Positions 6,531-7,942 of a stretch of 7,942 nt of DNA are shown piece by piece; the first letter of the stretch is position 1; every line of letters starts with the position of its first letter. The notes beneath the pieces were generated by a model. The model worked only from the letters and a program-made list of their open reading frames with translations, was not told where the DNA came from and ran no database searches. Position numbers and translations under genes: made by a program. This DNA comes from Pseudomonadota bacterium (GTDB taxonomy: Bacteria > Pseudomonadota > Gammaproteobacteria > Pseudomonadales > UBA5518): positions 1 to 7,942 of the forward strand of contig JAKJFB010000122.1 in assembly GCA_022705125.1 (NCBI GenBank). The letters run 5' to 3'.

Positions 6531-6559
6531 TTGCCCGGCGCCGCGTTCCCGGTTAGCCT
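6531..6559 (+). promoter_or_regulatory. Candidate promoter for the small membrane protein/channel gene pair
   Basis: TTGCCC (6531-6536, four of six bases of the -35 consensus) and TAGCCT (6554-6559, which keeps the key T, A and final T of the -10) are separated by the ideal 17 bases. Transcription would begin near 6566, about 27 bases before the next gene. The -10 is weak, so this is a candidate only; the pair might also be read through from the exporter operon. Confidence 0.3.
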
Positions 6560-6582
6560 CGCCGTGCTGACTGGCACCGCAC

Positions 6583-6589
6583 GGAGAGG
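6583..6589 (+). promoter_or_regulatory. Ribosome binding site for the four-TM membrane protein
   Basis: GGAGAGG ends 3 bases before the ATG at 6593; counted from GGAG alone, the spacing is 6. It supports ATG 6593 as the start. Confidence 0.5.
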
Positions 6590-6592
6590 CCG

Positions 6593-6973
6593 ATGAGTTT
6601 CGACAAGATCCTGTTTGCGTTCGTGATCGTGCTGGCGCTCACGCTGAACGTGGGCTTCGTGGTCGGCGACATCGACGACATCGCGCACCACGACAAGTAC
6701 GAGCTCGCGCTGGCGATCGTCGTGAGCCTAATCGCCACGGTGATGAAGTTCGGCGACCGCTCGCTGCTCGGCTCGACGATGCTGGCGACCAGCCTGGTCG
6801 CCGACGTGCAGCTGATCGCGGCCGCCGTGGTATGGGCGAGCGCCACGCTCGACGGTGCGGCCATTTCCGAGCACGACACGGTCATCGTCGTGTCGCTGGC
6901 CATCGGCGCGATGGTGGCGAACGTGATATCGGTGGTGCTGCTGATGATAGAGACCGCCAGCCTGCGCCGATGA
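6593..6973 (+). CDS. Small four-TM membrane protein, probably DUF6394 family
   Basis: A 126-residue integral membrane protein of unknown function. Four hydrophobic segments are visible at about 6-25, 37-54, 61-83 and 96-118. Between and within them are unusual polar patches: GDIDDIAHHDKYE (25-37) after TM1, MKFGDRS (51-57) between TM2 and TM3, and SLVADVQLIAAA (67-78) with an Asp inside TM3. From memory the pattern matches DUF6394, small proteins found mainly in Gammaproteobacteria beside TrkA-N channel genes; I could not check this by search. Its stop overlaps the start of the channel gene (ATGA at 6970-6973), so translation of the two is coupled. A role as accessory or regulatory subunit of the channel is inferred from this coupling only. 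Confidence 0.88.
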   Translation: MSFDKILFAFVIVLALTLNVGFVVGDIDDIAHHDKYELALAIVVSLIATVMKFGDRSLLGSTMLATSLVADVQLIAAAVVWASATLDGAAISEHDTVIVVSLAIGAMVANVISVVLLMIETASLRR

Positions 6974-7942
6974 CCATGGAAGTACGGCGCACCCAGCCGG
7001 GGCTGTTCCTGCTGCTCAGGCGCTTGCGCCTGCCACTGATCCTGCTGATCGTCGTCTACGCCGTCGCGGTGTTCGGCTTCACGCTGGTGCCGGGAATCGA
7101 CGCCGCGGGCCAACCCTGGCGCATGGGTTTCCTGCACGCCTTCTACTTCGTGAGCTTCCTCGGCACCACGATCGGCCTCGGCGAGATACCGCAGCCATTC
7201 TCCGACGCGCAGCGCCTGTGGGCCACCGCCTCGATCTACGCGACGGTCACCGCCTGGCTCTACGGCATCGGCGCGCTGCTCTCGACGCTGCAGGACCCGC
7301 TGTTTCGCCGCATCCTGCACGAGAACCGCTTCGCCGCCGCGGTGCGCGGGCTGCGCGAGCCCTTCGTGCTGCTCTGCGGATACGACGATGCCGGCAAGCT
7401 CATTGCGCGCGAGCTGTGCGAGGAAGGCATAGGGGTGGTGGTCGTCGATCGCGTGCAGGAGCGCGTCGACTCGGTGGAGACCGACGAGCTGCCGCTGTCG
7501 GTCCCCGCGCTGCAGGCCAACGCGATGCACCCGGGCACGCTGCTCACCGCCGGCGTCAACCACCCGGCCTGCATCGCCACGCTGGCGCTCACCGGCGACG
7601 ACGCGGCCAACCTCTCGGTGTCGCTCAACGCCAAGATCCTCGCGCCCGAGCGCCAGGTGATCTGTGTGGCGCACCACCACGAGCACCAGGCCGCGATGGC
7701 GCGCGTGGGCGCCGAGCACCTGATCAATCCGCACGACACCTTCGCCGAACGCCTCGCGCAGGCGCTGATCAAGCCGAGCCTGCACGTGATCTACGAAAGC
7801 CTCACCACGCAGACCAGCACGCCGATGGCCGAGCCACCGGCGTTTCCGCGCGGACGCTGGCTCGTGTGCGGCTACGGGCGCTTCGGGCGCACGGTGCACC
7901 GCCACCTGCAGCAGGTCGGCATCGAGGTCACGGCGGTCGACC
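6970..7942 (+). CDS. Potassium-channel-like protein with TrkA-N/RCK domains (3' end outside the window)
   Basis: The frame is open from ATG 6970 to the window end (324 complete codons, no stop), so the gene is truncated on the right. The order is TM1 (about 22-40), a pore loop (54-72), TM2 (about 83-106), a first Rossmann RCK/TrkA-N domain from about 132, and the start of a second with GYGRFG (301-306). This matches prokaryotic two-TM channels gated by cytoplasmic nucleotide-binding domains (Kch/MthK-like). The pore signature reads TTIGLGEIPQPF (66-77), not TVGYGD. The first domain has GYDDAG (137-142) in place of GxGxxG, followed by VVVVDR with Asp160 in the ribose-binding position; the second domain has the intact glycine motif. 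No Shine-Dalgarno sequence precedes the start, which fits coupling to the upstream gene through ATGA; a second Met lies at 6976. Channel fold confident; ion selectivity and ligand not known. Confidence 0.9.
   Translation, partial: MTMEVRRTQPGLFLLLRRLRLPLILLIVVYAVAVFGFTLVPGIDAAGQPWRMGFLHAFYFVSFLGTTIGLGEIPQPFSDAQRLWATASIYATVTAWLYGIGALLSTLQDPLFRRILHENRFAAAVRGLREPFVLLCGYDDAGKLIARELCEEGIGVVVVDRVQERVDSVETDELPLSVPALQANAMHPGTLLTAGVNHPACIATLALTGDDAANLSVSLNAKILAPERQVICVAHHHEHQAAMARVGAEHLINPHDTFAERLAQALIKPSLHVIYESLTTQTSTPMAEPPAFPRGRWLVCGYGRFGRTVHRHLQQVGIEVTAVD

Noticed and set aside
6517..6592. Possible terminator after permease 2 (GTGC-TGACTG-GCAC near 6564-6577)
   Set aside because: Only a four-base stem without a T-run; more likely chance in GC-rich sequence.
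6553..7905. Long minus-strand frame opposite the small membrane protein and channel
   Set aside because: Spans two sense genes and their boundary; His/Gly/Arg-rich with no domain, while the plus strand has clear transmembrane and RCK features.

Overview
The window is a dense stretch of high-G+C bacterial chromosome (roughly two thirds G+C by eye, third codon positions almost all G or C). Gene content and style (a PIG3-type quinone oxidoreductase, a MacA/MacB-type exporter whose adaptor carries the TolC-docking motif, and a small membrane protein resembling the DUF6394 family next to a TrkA-N channel) suggest a gammaproteobacterium. That assignment is inferred from family knowledge, not from a marker gene. 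No RNA gene, insertion sequence, CRISPR array or prophage gene was found.

Layout. (1) 1-306, plus strand: the C-terminal end of an unrecognised protein whose reading frame enters from the left. (2) 360-2176, minus strand: a two-gene redox operon, a short-chain dehydrogenase/reductase followed 5 bases later by a PIG3-type NAD(P)H:quinone oxidoreductase. It converges on gene 1, with a GC-rich hairpin at 324-349 between them. (3) 2177-2250: a compact divergent intergenic region with an extended -10 promoter pointing right. (4) 2251-6516, plus strand: a tightly packed four-gene tripartite exporter operon, made of a periplasmic adaptor (HlyD/MacA type), a MacB/LolD-type ATPase and two paralogous FtsX/MacB-type permeases. 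The genes overlap by 8 and 14 bases or are separated by 4. (5) 6593 to the right edge, plus strand: a two-gene unit with a four-helix small membrane protein overlapping (ATGA) a 2-TM potassium-channel-like protein with cytoplasmic TrkA-N/RCK domains, which is cut by the window end.

How the genes work together. The adaptor has an exact RLS tip motif at the hairpin turn, so the exporter should dock to a TolC-type outer-membrane channel encoded elsewhere. The ATPase would power a heterodimer of the two permeases. The substrate cannot be read from this window. The small membrane protein and channel are translationally coupled and probably act together. The channel's pore signature (TIGLGE) and first nucleotide-binding motif (GYDDAG) both depart from the textbook forms.

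Most worth following up: the channel/four-TM-protein pair with its non-canonical filter, and the adaptor's two cysteines placed symmetrically about the tip of its coiled-coil hairpin, which could form a disulfide clamp.
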